Assembly (NCBI GenBank): GCA_946481275.1
Contig: CAMLMV010000056.1
Location: 1 to 41,100 of the forward strand
DNA: 41,100 nucleotides
Source: an uncultured Massilia sp.
GTDB taxonomy: Bacteria; Pseudomonadota; Gammaproteobacteria; Burkholderiales; Burkholderiaceae
Reading direction: 5' to 3'
Positions 1 to 8,810 of the stretch are shown here, in pieces. The translations under genes were made by a program, and so were the position numbers. The first letter of the stretch is position 1. Every line of letters starts with the position of its first letter. The notes under the pieces are model-generated. The model saw only the letters and a program-made list of their open reading frames with translations. It was not told where the DNA came from and made no database searches.

Positions 1-819
1 AAGCTGCTGGAAGACCTGTACAAGATGACCCTGCGCGTGCTGGGCGGCGAGCCGCCGTCCGCCGACCGCGAACTGCGCGCGCGCCAGCAGGAAGCGCTGG
101 CCACGCTGCGCCTGTTCGGCCTGCCGGCGGACGCGCACGAGGCGCTGTGGAAGCAGCTGGACATGGCGTATTTCCTGCGCCACGACGCGTCCGACATCGC
201 CTGGCAGACCCGCTGCCTGATCGACAAGCTGGGCCGCGACAAGCCCGTCGTGAAATCGCGCCTGGCGCCGATCGGCGAAGGCCTGCAGGTGACGGTGTAC
301 GTGAAGGACCAGCCCGACCTGTTCGCGCGCATCTGCAGCTATTTCGACCGCAAGAATTTCTCCATCCTCGACGCCAAGATCCACACGACGAAGGATGGCT
401 ACGCGCTCGACACGTTCCTCATCACGGACGAGAATTTCGCCAACAGCTACCGCGACATCATCAACCTGATCGAGCACGAGCTGTGCGAAGTGCTCGTGCA
501 CCAGGAACCCCTGTCGCCGCCGCTGCGTGGCCGCCTGTCGCGCATGTCGCGCAACTTCCCCATCACGCCGACCGTGGACATGCGCCCGGACGAGCGCGGC
601 CAGTTCTGGGTGCTGGCGATCGGCGCCAACGACCGCAACGGGCTGCTGTACTCGATCGCGAGCGTGCTCGCGCGCTACCGCATCAACCTGCACACCGCCA
701 AGATCATGACGCTCGGCGAGCGCGTCGAGGACGTGTTCCTCATCGACGGGCAGGCGCTGAACAACCAGCGGGTGCAGGTGCAGCTGGAGACCGAGTTGCT
801 GGATGCCGTAAAGATTTGA
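1..819 (+). CDS. glnD: Bifunctional uridylyltransferase/uridylyl-removing enzyme GlnD, C-terminal part
   Basis: The reading frame is open from base 1, so the gene begins before the window; 272 codons of the 3' end are present. GlnD adds UMP to the PII signalling proteins when nitrogen is short and removes it when glutamine is high. This part holds the two C-terminal ACT domains that sense glutamine. The first spans about residues 96-160 of the visible part ([15 protein letters not shown], then [20 protein letters not shown]). The second is at about 200-265 ([20 protein letters not shown], then [21 protein letters not shown]). The nucleotidyltransferase and HD domains must lie upstream. The frame ends at a TGA 34 nt before the next gene on the same strand. 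The double ACT arrangement and its extreme C-terminal position make the call firm. Confidence 0.93.
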   Translation, partial: KLLEDLYKMTLRVLGGEPPSADRELRARQQEALATLRLFGLPADAHEALWKQLDMAYFLRHDASDIAWQTRCLIDKLGRDKPVVKSRLAPIGEGLQVTVYVKDQPDLFARICSYFDRKNFSILDAKIHTTKDGYALDTFLITDENFANSYRDIINLIEHELCEVLVHQEPLSPPLRGRLSRMSRNFPITPTVDMRPDERGQFWVLAIGANDRNGLLYSIASVLARYRINLHTAKIMTLGERVEDVFLIDGQALNNQRVQVQLETELLDAVKI

Positions 820-853
820 CCGCTTTTGTTCCTATCCGAAATCCGAAGTAAAC

Positions 854-1600
854 ATGACTGAACCCGTACGCCTCTCCAAACGCATGTCCGAACTGGGCCT
901 CTCCTCCCGCCGCGAGGCCGACGAGTGGATCGCGAAAGGATGGGTCAGAGTCGACGGCCAGGTGGTCTCCGAACTGGGCAGCAAGGTGCTGCCCCACCAG
1001 AAGATCACCGTCGAGCGCCAGGCAGCGGCCCAGCAGGCGAAACGCGTCACGGTGCTGCTGAACAAGCCGGTCGGCTACGTCAGCGGCCAGGCCGAAGACG
1101 GCTACAAGCCGGCCGTCGTGCTCGTGAAGCCGGAAAACCGCTGGGCGGACGATCCGTCGCCCGAGCACTTCCATCCGACGCAGCTGAAATCCCTCGTGCC
1201 GGCGGGACGCCTGGACATCGATTCCGTCGGCCTGCTCGTGCTGACGCAGGATGGCCGCATCGCCAAGCAACTGATCGGCGAAGACACGTCCATCGAGAAG
1301 GAATACCTCGTGCGCGTGCAGTACACGAAACCGGGGCGCCTGCCGGACGCCGACCTCAGGAAGCTGAACCACGGCCTGTGGATGGACGGCAAACCGCTGC
1401 TGCCCGCGAAGGTGCGCTGGCAAAACGACGACCAGCTCAGCTTCACCCTCAAGGAAGGCCGCAAGCGCCAGATCCGCCGCATGTGCGACATGGTCGGCCT
1501 GAAGGTCATCGGCCTCAAGCGCGTGCGGATCGGGCGCGTGAAGCTGGGCGAGCTGCCGCCGGGGCAGTGGCGGTACCTGGGCGCGGACGAGCGCTTCTGA
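854..1600 (+). CDS. 23S rRNA pseudouridine synthase, RluF/RluB type
   Basis: A 248-residue RsuA/RluB/E/F-family enzyme that isomerises a uridine of rRNA to pseudouridine. An S4 RNA-binding domain covers about residues 5-55 ([20 protein letters not shown]). The catalytic domain follows, with the family motif [17 protein letters not shown]; the catalytic aspartate is D121. The basic RNA-contact motif [18 protein letters not shown] lies near residue 198. The C-terminal motif [20 protein letters not shown] is closest, from memory, to E. coli RluF, which modifies U2604. RluB and RluE are alternatives that cannot be excluded by eye, so no symbol is given. The length suits the family. The ATG at 854 starts directly on the S4 domain. 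It probably follows glnD as a separate short unit. Confidence 0.88.
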   Translation: MTEPVRLSKRMSELGLSSRREADEWIAKGWVRVDGQVVSELGSKVLPHQKITVERQAAAQQAKRVTVLLNKPVGYVSGQAEDGYKPAVVLVKPENRWADDPSPEHFHPTQLKSLVPAGRLDIDSVGLLVLTQDGRIAKQLIGEDTSIEKEYLVRVQYTKPGRLPDADLRKLNHGLWMDGKPLLPAKVRWQNDDQLSFTLKEGRKRQIRRMCDMVGLKVIGLKRVRIGRVKLGELPPGQWRYLGADERF

Positions 1601-1603
1601 CCG

Positions 1604-1924
1604 TCAGTGCGCGTGCCGCATCTGCATCCACGGATCGAGCACGCGCAATTCATCGAGCACGGCCCGCGGCGCCTCGACGGTGCCGCCGCTGTCCTGATCC
1701 CACTCCAGTCTCAGTTTCGATCGGCCCCGGCGCAAATCCACGCGGGCGTAATCGACCCACGCATCCTCTGCATCGTATTCGAACGTCTTCATCCAACCGG
1801 TCCGCAGCAGCGCTTCCAGTGTCTGGCGCAGGGCAAACGGTGGGAGGTCCGAAATCGTCTCGGGGTGTAACTGGGGGTCGTTGAAGACGCCCAGGTATCT
1901 GACAAATTGTGAAATCCACGCCAT
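1604..1924 (-). CDS. Hypothetical protein, 106 aa
   Basis: A 106-residue protein I do not recognise. It begins MAWISQFVRYLGVFND and is acidic in its second half, where an Asp/Arg-rich stretch (EYDAEDAWVDYARVDLRRGR) precedes a probable beta strand (SKLRLEWDQD). No signal peptide, membrane segment or metal motif is visible. A clear Shine-Dalgarno GGGAGG lies 5 nt before the ATG at 1924, which supports it as a real gene and fixes the start. Its stop lies 3 nt from the convergent pseudouridine synthase stop. The upstream stretch 1925-2074 is AT-rich and contains a near-palindrome at 2028-2043. The pattern fits a small soluble cytoplasmic protein; no function can be assigned. Confidence 0.65.
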   Translation of the reverse strand: MAWISQFVRYLGVFNDPQLHPETISDLPPFALRQTLEALLRTGWMKTFEYDAEDAWVDYARVDLRRGRSKLRLEWDQDSGGTVEAPRAVLDELRVLDPWMQMRHAH

Positions 1925-2027
1925 CGCTGCCTCCCAACATCGGTTGACGTTGATTTCAGTCTACTCAGGGGGCAAGCATATTGACGTTCGCTAACGCACA
2001 TAGCGGAACCAAATGCAGTTCGCATAT

Positions 2028-2043
2028 GTCACAAATTTGTAAC
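2028..2043. repeat. AT-rich near-palindrome GTCACAAATTTGTAAC
   Basis: A 16-bp near-perfect inverted repeat with core ACAAATTTGT in the 150-bp gap between the stop of the large hybrid kinase and the start of the 106-residue hypothetical gene. It lies about 105 bp upstream of that gene's ATG, so it could be an operator for it. No matching promoter was confidently placed. No regulator is assigned. Confidence 0.3.
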
Positions 2044-2074
2044 TTTTTGTTTCAGCAACCTTTAGAGTGCTCTT

Positions 2075-5000
2075 TCACGCAAGAATTCTGTGCAACTCCT
2101 CGATACTGACGGGTTTCGTAAGGTGGTGCGAAAAGCCCCGGTTGCGGGTCTGGCGCCGGTCGGCATCCTGTCCCCAACCCGTCAAGGCGGTGATTTGCAC
2201 ACCGGCGAAGCGCTCGTCCTGGCGCAGGCGGCGCGCGACTTCGTAGCCGTCCATGCCGGGCATGCCCAGGTCGAGCAGGACACTGTTCGGCTGGAACGTA
2301 TCGGCCATCGCCAGCGCGGCGCGGCCGTCGTACACGACGCGGACCTCGGCGCCATCCGCTTCCAGCAATAGCCCGAGCGTATCGGCGGCGTCGCGGTTAT
2401 CGTCCACGACGAGGATGCGCTGGCCATGGAAAGGCGCGGCGGGACGGGCCTGGCCCAGTTGCGGCGCGGCATCGTCGGCGTCGAACTCGGGCGCGAGCGG
2501 CAGTCGTACGGTGAATTCGCTGCCCTGGTCCGGCCCCGCGCTGCGCGCCTCGACGGTGCCGTGGTGCATCTCGACGAGGCTGCGCACCATCGTCAGGCCG
2601 ATGCCGAGGCCGCCCTGCCCCCGTCCTGTCGACCGGTGGGCCTGGGCGAACATGTCGAACACGCACGGCAGCGCGTCAGCCGGAATGCCGATGCCCGTGT
2701 CGCGCACGGTGGCCACGACCTGGCCGTCGTCGCGCCGCACGTCGAACCAGATGCGCCCGCCCGTGTCCGTGTACTTGGCGGCGTTGTTGAGCAGGTTCGA
2801 AAACACCTGCATCAGGCGCACACGGTCGGCCTCGAGGACGAGCGGCTCCTCCGGCAACGCGACGGCGAGCTGGTGGCCGGCCCGGTCGATCATCGGCTGG
2901 CTCGTCTCGATGGCGCCGTGGACGATCTCGGCGAACGGCACGCGCTCCAGCTTCAGCTCGATCTTGCCGCGCGTGATGCGCGACACTTCCAGCAGGTCGT
3001 CGACGAGGCGCGCCATCTGCTTCACCTGGCGCCCCACCATTTCGACGACGCGGTCGGACTGGCGCCGGCCGTCCGGACGGCGCATCAGCTGCACCGCGTT
3101 GCTGATGGGGGCAAGGGGGTTGCGCAATTCGTGGGCCAGCGTCGCAAGGAACTCGTCCTTGCGACGGTCGGCCTCCTTTAGCGCCTCCTCGGCCTGCACG
3201 GCCCCCGTGATGTCGAGCGAGATGCCGACGTAGCCACGGTGTTCGCCGTCGCCCGAATGCCAGGGCGACGCATGGGATTCGAACCAGTGCCGGCTGCCAT
3301 CCTTCACCACCGTCTCGATGCGCTGCGTAAAGGAACCGCGCGTGCGGATGCCTTCGTACACGTCGCGCAGGTACGCGTCCATGTCGGCGGGCCGCGCGAT
3401 GCTCTTCCAGCCGGTACCGCCTTCTTCCGCAACGACCTCATCGGTCACACAGCGCTGGTTCAGGTAGATGACGTTGCCGTCCACGTCGAACTGGTACACG
3501 AGCGCGGGCGACGCGTCGGCCAGCGCGCGGAACCGGCCCTCGCTCTCGCGCAGCGCATCCTCGGCGCGCCTGCGCACGGTGATGTCGTGGAACAGGATCG
3601 CCACGCGCGGCACCTGGCGCCCGCCGACCGGGTACACGAAGAAGTCGTACCAGCAGCCCAGCGGCTGCGAGAAGCATTGCGAGCGGCTGGAGACGCCCGT
3701 GCGCACGACCTGGGCGCAGGCGTCCAGCCAGCACGGCTCGTGCTCCGGGCGCATGCGCAACTGGCCCGGCCCCACGTAGGCGATATTGACCATGCGCACC
3801 GCGGCAGGATTCGCTTCCGCGTAGTCGAGGCCGGCGGGCCGCCCCGTCTCGTCGAAGCGCACGGTCGCGAGGAGAAAACCTTCGTCCATCGCCTCGAACA
3901 GCATGCGGTAGCGCCGTTCGCTCTCGGCCAGCGCGGCCTGGGTGCGGCGGCGCTCGTCGACGTCGATGTGCATGCCGACCCATTTGCGCACGCTCCCATC
4001 GCGGTTGAACAGCGGCGCCGCGCGCGCATTCGTCCAGCGCCAGCCGCCGGGCGCCATCTGCACGCGGAACTCGGCGTTCAATACCCGGCGCGTGCCGACG
4101 GCCGCACGCCATTCGCGCAGCGCGTAGGCGCGGTCGTCCGGATGCACGGCCTCGATCCAGCCCACGCCCAGCGACGCCGATTCCGGCTGGCCCGTATAGG
4201 CCGTCCAGCTGGGCGAGCCGGTGACGACGCGGCCGTGCGCATCCGTCTCCCACACGGTCTGCGCGAAGCCCTCCACCATCGCGCGGAACCGCTCCTCGCT
4301 CTCGGCCAGGCGCGCCTCCGTCTCCTTGTTCTCGGTGACGTCGATCACGAACAGCACGCAGCGCGCGTTCGCCCCGTCGCCCGAGATGCGCGCGGGCGCG
4401 AACAGGCCCCACCAGCGGCTGCCGTCCTTGCGCTTCATCTGCTTCGTGTACGGCGAGGTGACGCCGTCGTCGATGAGGTCGCGCAGCGCGCGCGCCGACA
4501 CCTCCCAGAACTCGGGCGGCGTCATGGCGCGCCAGTTCGGCATCGTGCGCAATTCCTCGCGCGTGTAGCCCGTCATCCGCTCGAACGCGGCATTGACGTC
4601 GCGCACGGTGCCGTCGATGTCGAAATACAGCACGCCGACGGTGCTGATGCTGAGGGTGGCGTCGATGAGGGCCTTGTGTTCGCGCAGCGCCCGTTCGGCA
4701 GCGCGGCTTTCCTCGACCTCGCGCTCGAGGTGTTCCTTGCTTTCCAGGACGGGACGCATGCGCTCTTCCACCTTGCGCTCGATCTCGCCGCCGTCGGCGC
4801 CCGCGCGGCCGCCCCCGGCCTGGTGCGCGGCCGCGGCGAACGCGGCGCACGTGCGCAGCCGGCGCAGGTCTTCGGTGTCGAAGCGCGCGCCGCCATCGCC
4901 CAGCACGGCCCCCAGCGCACCCGCCGCGCCGCCGTGGATGCGCCACGGCACGCCGAGGAACTCGGCCACCGGCACGCCGCAGGCGCGCAGGGACGGGAAC

Positions 5001-5371
5001 TTGTCCGCCGGCTGTTCCATCAGCACGGCCCCGTCGGCGCGGATGACGGTGCCGCACGCGCATTCGTCCAGGCTCCACCGCTCGCCCTCGTGCCCGGCCA
5101 GCGCGCCCGAGACGACGCACCAGCGCACGGCGGCGCCGTCGCGCACCGCCACGACGACGGCATCGGCCCCGCACAGCGCACGGACGGCATCCGCCAGGTG
5201 CTGCTGCACGTGCTCCGGCGTGTCGGCCAGCGCCTGCGCCAACCGCGCCATGACCTCCGTCTCCGCCGGGCCGTCGCGCGCGGGCAGATGCGCCGCGCGC
5301 TCCCGCAATACTGCCTCCACGACTGCGTCGTCGCGGACTCCGATCGCTGCTTCAGGTGTCGAGTCGGCCAT
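2075..5371 (-). CDS. Hybrid sensor histidine kinase, GAF-PAS4-HisKA-HATPase-REC
   Basis: A 1098-residue hybrid histidine kinase with no membrane segment or signal peptide, so probably a cytosolic sensor. Order of domains (approximate): N-terminal GAF-like region (1-205), coiled coil (205-235), four PAS repeats (about 230-350, 355-475, 480-600, 605-735), HisKA with phospho-accepting H747 in EFLATLAHELRNPLAP, HATPase with N box NLLNNAAKYTDTG and glycine boxes DTGIGIP and GQGGLGIGL, then a C-terminal receiver with D1034 in VLLDLGMPGMDG and a conserved TKP lysine. Phosphate would pass from H747 to D1034. No separate output regulator or phosphotransferase gene is adjacent. The frame stays open to a TTG at 5470. 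I chose the ATG at 5371 because a promoter-like pair at 5409-5437 lies between the two candidates. No clear ribosome site precedes either. The stimulus is unknown. Confidence 0.85.
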   Translation of the reverse strand: MADSTPEAAIGVRDDAVVEAVLRERAAHLPARDGPAETEVMARLAQALADTPEHVQQHLADAVRALCGADAVVVAVRDGAAVRWCVVSGALAGHEGERWSLDECACGTVIRADGAVLMEQPADKFPSLRACGVPVAEFLGVPWRIHGGAAGALGAVLGDGGARFDTEDLRRLRTCAAFAAAAHQAGGGRAGADGGEIERKVEERMRPVLESKEHLEREVEESRAAERALREHKALIDATLSISTVGVLYFDIDGTVRDVNAAFERMTGYTREELRTMPNWRAMTPPEFWEVSARALRDLIDDGVTSPYTKQMKRKDGSRWWGLFAPARISGDGANARCVLFVIDVTENKETEARLAESEERFRAMVEGFAQTVWETDAHGRVVTGSPSWTAYTGQPESASLGVGWIEAVHPDDRAYALREWRAAVGTRRVLNAEFRVQMAPGGWRWTNARAAPLFNRDGSVRKWVGMHIDVDERRRTQAALAESERRYRMLFEAMDEGFLLATVRFDETGRPAGLDYAEANPAAVRMVNIAYVGPGQLRMRPEHEPCWLDACAQVVRTGVSSRSQCFSQPLGCWYDFFVYPVGGRQVPRVAILFHDITVRRRAEDALRESEGRFRALADASPALVYQFDVDGNVIYLNQRCVTDEVVAEEGGTGWKSIARPADMDAYLRDVYEGIRTRGSFTQRIETVVKDGSRHWFESHASPWHSGDGEHRGYVGISLDITGAVQAEEALKEADRRKDEFLATLAHELRNPLAPISNAVQLMRRPDGRRQSDRVVEMVGRQVKQMARLVDDLLEVSRITRGKIELKLERVPFAEIVHGAIETSQPMIDRAGHQLAVALPEEPLVLEADRVRLMQVFSNLLNNAAKYTDTGGRIWFDVRRDDGQVVATVRDTGIGIPADALPCVFDMFAQAHRSTGRGQGGLGIGLTMVRSLVEMHHGTVEARSAGPDQGSEFTVRLPLAPEFDADDAAPQLGQARPAAPFHGQRILVVDDNRDAADTLGLLLEADGAEVRVVYDGRAALAMADTFQPNSVLLDLGMPGMDGYEVARRLRQDERFAGVQITALTGWGQDADRRQTRNRGFSHHLTKPVSIEELHRILA

Positions 5372-5408
5372 GGTCGTCGATGGTTGGTTGCCCACGCCTT
5401 GCAACCCC

Positions 5409-5437
5409 AGATTACTTGACAATCCGATCAGTGCCAA
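5409..5437 (-). promoter_or_regulatory. Candidate sigma-70 promoter for the hybrid kinase gene
   Basis: On the minus strand a TTGGCA (5437-5432) is followed after 17 nt by TAATCT (5414-5409). The -35 is good and the -10 weak (three of six consensus bases). Transcription would start near 5402, about 30 nt before the ATG at 5371. This argues for that ATG rather than the upstream TTG at 5470. Confidence 0.35.
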
Positions 5438-5627
5438 CCGAATTTCAATCGTGCCCGCCACGTTTAACAATATTTAAAGAATTCCGTGGCGCCGGCGAAC
5501 GAAATCGTGGCGCGCCCGCCAAATCAGGGTTTTTGAACGGCTTTCCGCCGGTTTTACGATACAGGAAAGATAGCGATAACAACGATGGCGGCAACTATCA
5601 TGGTACTCGCAATTGAAACGGAACAGG

Positions 5628-7676
5628 TCAGCGCACCGGGTCGGGTTCGCCCAGCGCGTGCTCCGGTTCGTCCAGCCGCACCGGCCTGGCCGGATCGGGC
5701 GGGCCAGCCGGCGCGATGCGCACGGTGCGCGTGACGGCACCACGCCCATCCCACTCGCCGAACCAGGCACAGCGGCGGCCGTCCCGCTTGCCCCGGTACA
5801 GGGCCTCGTCGGCCAGCACGAGCGCCTGCTCCCAGTCGAGCTGCGCACCCGCGGGCACCGACAGCGCGCCGGCCGTGATGGTCACCTCCAGCGACGACCC
5901 ATCGGCCAGCGCGACCGGCGCACCCGCCACGGCATCGAGCAACGCGCGCACGAGGGCCGCGTGGGCCGCGGGTTCGCCGCCGTCGACATGGACGAGGAAC
6001 TCCTCGCCGCCCCAGCGCAGGGCCCGTCCGCGCCCGTCCGCGCAGACGCGAAGGCGGCGCGCGACCTCCACGAGGACTTCGTCGCCGATCGCGTGGCCGA
6101 GGCGGTCGTTGATCGACTTGAAGTGGTCGATGTCGAGCAGGACGAAGCAACAGCTGCCGTCGCCCGGGCGCGCAGCCATCGTCTCGCGGAACGAGCGGCG
6201 GTTCAGCAGGCCGGTGAGCGTGTCGTGCGTGGAATGGTAGGCGAGCTCTCCGTTCAGCTCGCTCAGGCGGGCGCTCGTGCGCACGGAACGGCGGTACAGC
6301 AGCCAGACGAATCCGCACAACAGGAGCGCCACGGCGGCGCCGCCCGAGGCGAACAGTTGCCATACGCGGCGCTTGCGGATCTCCTCGTCCTTCAGGGCAT
6401 TCTCACGCCGCAGGTTGTCGATCTGGATGGCCCGGCGCTGGGCGTCGAATTGTTCCTGCAATATCTTCAACGTGTCCTCGTGTGCCCCCGCCTCGATGGT
6501 CGCGGCCACCTTGCGCTCTTCCTGCAGCGCCTGGAACGCCTCGCGGACCAGGCCGGCCCTTTCCAGGGCCCGGCTTTTTTCGGCGAGCGAGTTGCGCAGG
6601 GTCGGCAGCGAACTCGAGTCGCGCTCCGCGTCCAGCACGCCATCGATGTATTTCAGGCCAGCGGCCACGTCGCCCTGGCCGACCAGGGCCAATCCCAGGT
6701 TCTCGCGCGCCATCCACTGCACGCCAACGCTGCCCGAACGCTCGGCCAGCGGCAGCGCCGCACGCGCGGCCCGCTCGGCCTCGACGAAGTCGCCAGCCGT
6801 GAGCCAGATGTCGGCGATGTTGACGAACGCCTTCGCCTCCTGCAGGACCAGGCCGTGCGCATGCGCGACGGCGAAGGCCTTGCGCTGGGCCGCCTGCGCC
6901 CGGACCATATCGCCCAGCAGCTTGTAGGCGATGCCCTCGTTGATGTACCTGCGCGCCACGGCCGACGGCGCCAGCGTGCCGCCGGCCGCGTCGATCTGCG
7001 CCAGCGTCGCCAGCACCTTGTCCGGCGCATTCTTGTACGCGTAGACCCTGGCGATCGCGAGGCGCACCCCGTTCGCGGTCGGCGCCAGCAGTCCCGGGTG
7101 CTGGCGGGCGATCTCGAGCGCTTTCAGGTAGTGGCCGAGCGCAAAGTCGCCCTGGCCCACCAGCACGTAGGCGTCGCCGTACGCCTGCTGCAGCGCGGCC
7201 ATGAACTCCGGTTCGCGCAGGTTGGCGTACTCGACGTCGAGGGCGTTCAGCGCGTGCAGCGGCGACGTCCGTTCGAGGGCGAGCCCCCTGTCGTAGGTTC
7301 CCAACCGCCCCAGGGCGACGTTCAGGACGTCGCCGTGCTCCCGCGCCAGGCGGACCATGCGGTCGTGGACCTGTCCGGCCGCCGCCTCGTCGCCGCGGTC
7401 CAGATACGCCCGCACGAGCAGCTTCAGATACAGGATGCGGTCCGCATAGGCGCCCGCGTCGACGGAGTGCTGCGCCGCCAGGAGCGCCGGCAGCGCGCCG
7501 TCGTCCGCACCGCGCACGAGGCGCTCCAGCGTGGACAGCGGCAACGGCCTTGCGGCCACTGCCACGCCCGGCGCGGCGCAGGCCAGCGCCAGCGCGCCGG
7601 CGCACACGACACGCCGCACGCGCCGGTGCGGCGCCGGTGCGCGGGCGGAAGGGGAAAAAAATGAATACATGGTCAT
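5628..7676 (-). CDS. Membrane diguanylate cyclase with exported TPR sensor domain
   Basis: A 682-residue protein predicted to make c-di-GMP from two GTP. The N-terminus has a basic stretch (HRRVRR) and a hydrophobic segment ending AAPGVAVAA, a likely signal peptide. Residues about 45-400 are helical repeats of TPR type (for example ALGHYLKALEIARQHPG), so the sensor probably faces the periplasm. A coiled coil leads to one membrane helix at about 434-459 (FASGGAAVALLLCGFVWLLY). The cytoplasmic GGDEF domain follows, with FVLLDIDHFKSINDRLGHAIGD and an intact active-site motif GGEEF at 556-560. I see no RxxD inhibitory site five residues before it, so product inhibition may be absent. It is divergent from the binding-protein/GGDEF-EAL pair across an AT-rich gap. 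An ATG two codons downstream (7670) is an alternative start. The ligand is unknown. Confidence 0.85.
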   Translation of the reverse strand: MTMYSFFSPSARAPAPHRRVRRVVCAGALALACAAPGVAVAARPLPLSTLERLVRGADDGALPALLAAQHSVDAGAYADRILYLKLLVRAYLDRGDEAAAGQVHDRMVRLAREHGDVLNVALGRLGTYDRGLALERTSPLHALNALDVEYANLREPEFMAALQQAYGDAYVLVGQGDFALGHYLKALEIARQHPGLLAPTANGVRLAIARVYAYKNAPDKVLATLAQIDAAGGTLAPSAVARRYINEGIAYKLLGDMVRAQAAQRKAFAVAHAHGLVLQEAKAFVNIADIWLTAGDFVEAERAARAALPLAERSGSVGVQWMARENLGLALVGQGDVAAGLKYIDGVLDAERDSSSLPTLRNSLAEKSRALERAGLVREAFQALQEERKVAATIEAGAHEDTLKILQEQFDAQRRAIQIDNLRRENALKDEEIRKRRVWQLFASGGAAVALLLCGFVWLLYRRSVRTSARLSELNGELAYHSTHDTLTGLLNRRSFRETMAARPGDGSCCFVLLDIDHFKSINDRLGHAIGDEVLVEVARRLRVCADGRGRALRWGGEEFLVHVDGGEPAAHAALVRALLDAVAGAPVALADGSSLEVTITAGALSVPAGAQLDWEQALVLADEALYRGKRDGRRCAWFGEWDGRGAVTRTVRIAPAGPPDPARPVRLDEPEHALGEPDPVR

Positions 7677-7774
7677 TCGGCAGTCGGAGCCGCAGGTCGC
7701 ACACGGGCACGGGCCCCCGGATGGCCGGCGGACCCGGACGAGTCTGGAAAGATTTGCGTCAAGTAAATACTGCG

Positions 7775-7780
7775 ATTATA
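7775..7780 (-). promoter_or_regulatory. Candidate -10 element for the TPR-GGDEF gene
   Basis: A perfect TATAAT on the minus strand about 100 nt upstream of the start at 7676, inside an AT-rich island (about 7740-7910) that separates two divergent c-di-GMP genes. No good -35 hexamer sits at 16-18 nt, so the promoter may depend on an activator or be chance in AT-rich sequence. Apart from this element and the forward promoter at 7879-7906, I see nothing else in the gap 7677-7951. Confidence 0.3.
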
Positions 7781-7878
7781 AGCGAACACGCCGAAAAATT
7801 TACGCAAGGAAATATTTTCATCGACGCGCCGGCGAGTCCTTGCACGGCATGACGACCACATTGGCAAAACGTTTCGCC

Positions 7879-7906
7879 TTGTTGCAAATCGGAAATATGT
7901 TATATT
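7879..7906 (+). promoter_or_regulatory. Candidate sigma-70 promoter for the PhnD-like/GGDEF-EAL operon
   Basis: TTGTTG (7879-7884), a 16-nt spacer and TATATT (7901-7906). Transcription would begin near 7913, about 40 nt before the ATG at 7952. It is the only promoter-like pair close to this start and lies in the AT-rich part of the gap. Confidence 0.45.
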
Positions 7907-7951
7907 TGCGACATTCCGGCCGACACGCCGCCGGCGCCACGTCAACGACCC

Positions 7952-8806
7952 ATGTACCGACTTAACTTCGTCCGCTCCGTCCTGGCCGTCGTGGCCTGCC
8001 TGACCGCCGCCGGCGGCGTCCGCGCCGCGGCGGTGCCGGCCTATGATTTTTCGCCGGTCAACCAGTACAACCTCCAGGTGTCGGCCGCCTTCTGGAATCC
8101 GATCATCCGCTACGTGTCGCAGAAGAGCGGCGTGCGCCTGAACCTCAAGCTGGGCCGCACGCAGGCCGACACGACGAGCTACGTGCTCGCGCGCGAGGTC
8201 GACTTCGCGTTCACGAACCACCTGTTCAGCCCGGACCGCGTCAGGATGGGCTGGACCGTGTTCGGCCGCCGCAACGCGCAACCCGTGCGGGCGCAGATCG
8301 TCGTGCCGGCCGATTCGCCCGTCAGGAGCCTCGACGAACTGGCCGGCGCGCCCGTCACCTTCCCGGGTCCGGAAGGGGTGATCGCATACAAGGTGGCCTA
8401 TGCCCACCTGCTGCGCCGGAACATCCCCGTCGACGCCATCTTCGCCGGCAACATGGATGCCGCGTTCACCCAGCTGTTCGCCGGCAAGGCAACAGCGGCC
8501 GGCGCCAATTCCCAGCTCGTCGAGCACTACCAGGAGCGCGAGCACAAGGCCTTCCGCGTGCTGTGGAGCTCGGAGCCGTTCACCGACCTGGCGCTGATGG
8601 CGTCGCCGCGCGTGCCGGCCGGCCAGGTCCATGCCGTCGCGCTGGCCTTCTTCGGCATGGACAAGGATCCGGAAGGCCGCCGCATCCTCGCGGCCGCGTC
8701 GGAACTCGTGCATGCGCCGGAGCCCGTTTCCTTCGTCCCGGCCGGCGACGCCGACTATGCCGGCTACCGCGCGTTCTACGCGGATGCGCCGCCGAACCTG
8801 CGCTGA
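7952..8806 (+). CDS. PhnD-like periplasmic binding protein
   Basis: A 284-residue exported protein of the phosphate/phosphite/phosphonate-binding (PhnD, Lysophosphatidate-like SBP) family. The signal peptide is residues 1-25 (VLAVVACLTAAGGVRAAAVP). The mature part has two alpha/beta lobes. Family features include a strand reading out the first lobe (VNLKLGRT-like, here LNLKLGRTQADTTSYVLA), the DFAFTNHLF hinge region, a PADSPVRSLDELAG segment and a VTFPGPEGVIAYKVAYAHLL helix. No ABC permease or ATPase gene is near. Instead, its stop is 4 nt before a membrane GGDEF-EAL gene, so it is more likely a ligand-binding partner of that receptor than a transporter component. The ligand cannot be read from sequence; PhnD relatives bind phosphonates, phosphite or unrelated small molecules. 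The start is supported by the signal peptide. Confidence 0.82.
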   Translation: MYRLNFVRSVLAVVACLTAAGGVRAAAVPAYDFSPVNQYNLQVSAAFWNPIIRYVSQKSGVRLNLKLGRTQADTTSYVLAREVDFAFTNHLFSPDRVRMGWTVFGRRNAQPVRAQIVVPADSPVRSLDELAGAPVTFPGPEGVIAYKVAYAHLLRRNIPVDAIFAGNMDAAFTQLFAGKATAAGANSQLVEHYQEREHKAFRVLWSSEPFTDLALMASPRVPAGQVHAVALAFFGMDKDPEGRRILAAASELVHAPEPVSFVPAGDADYAGYRAFYADAPPNLR

Positions 8807-8810
8807 CACG

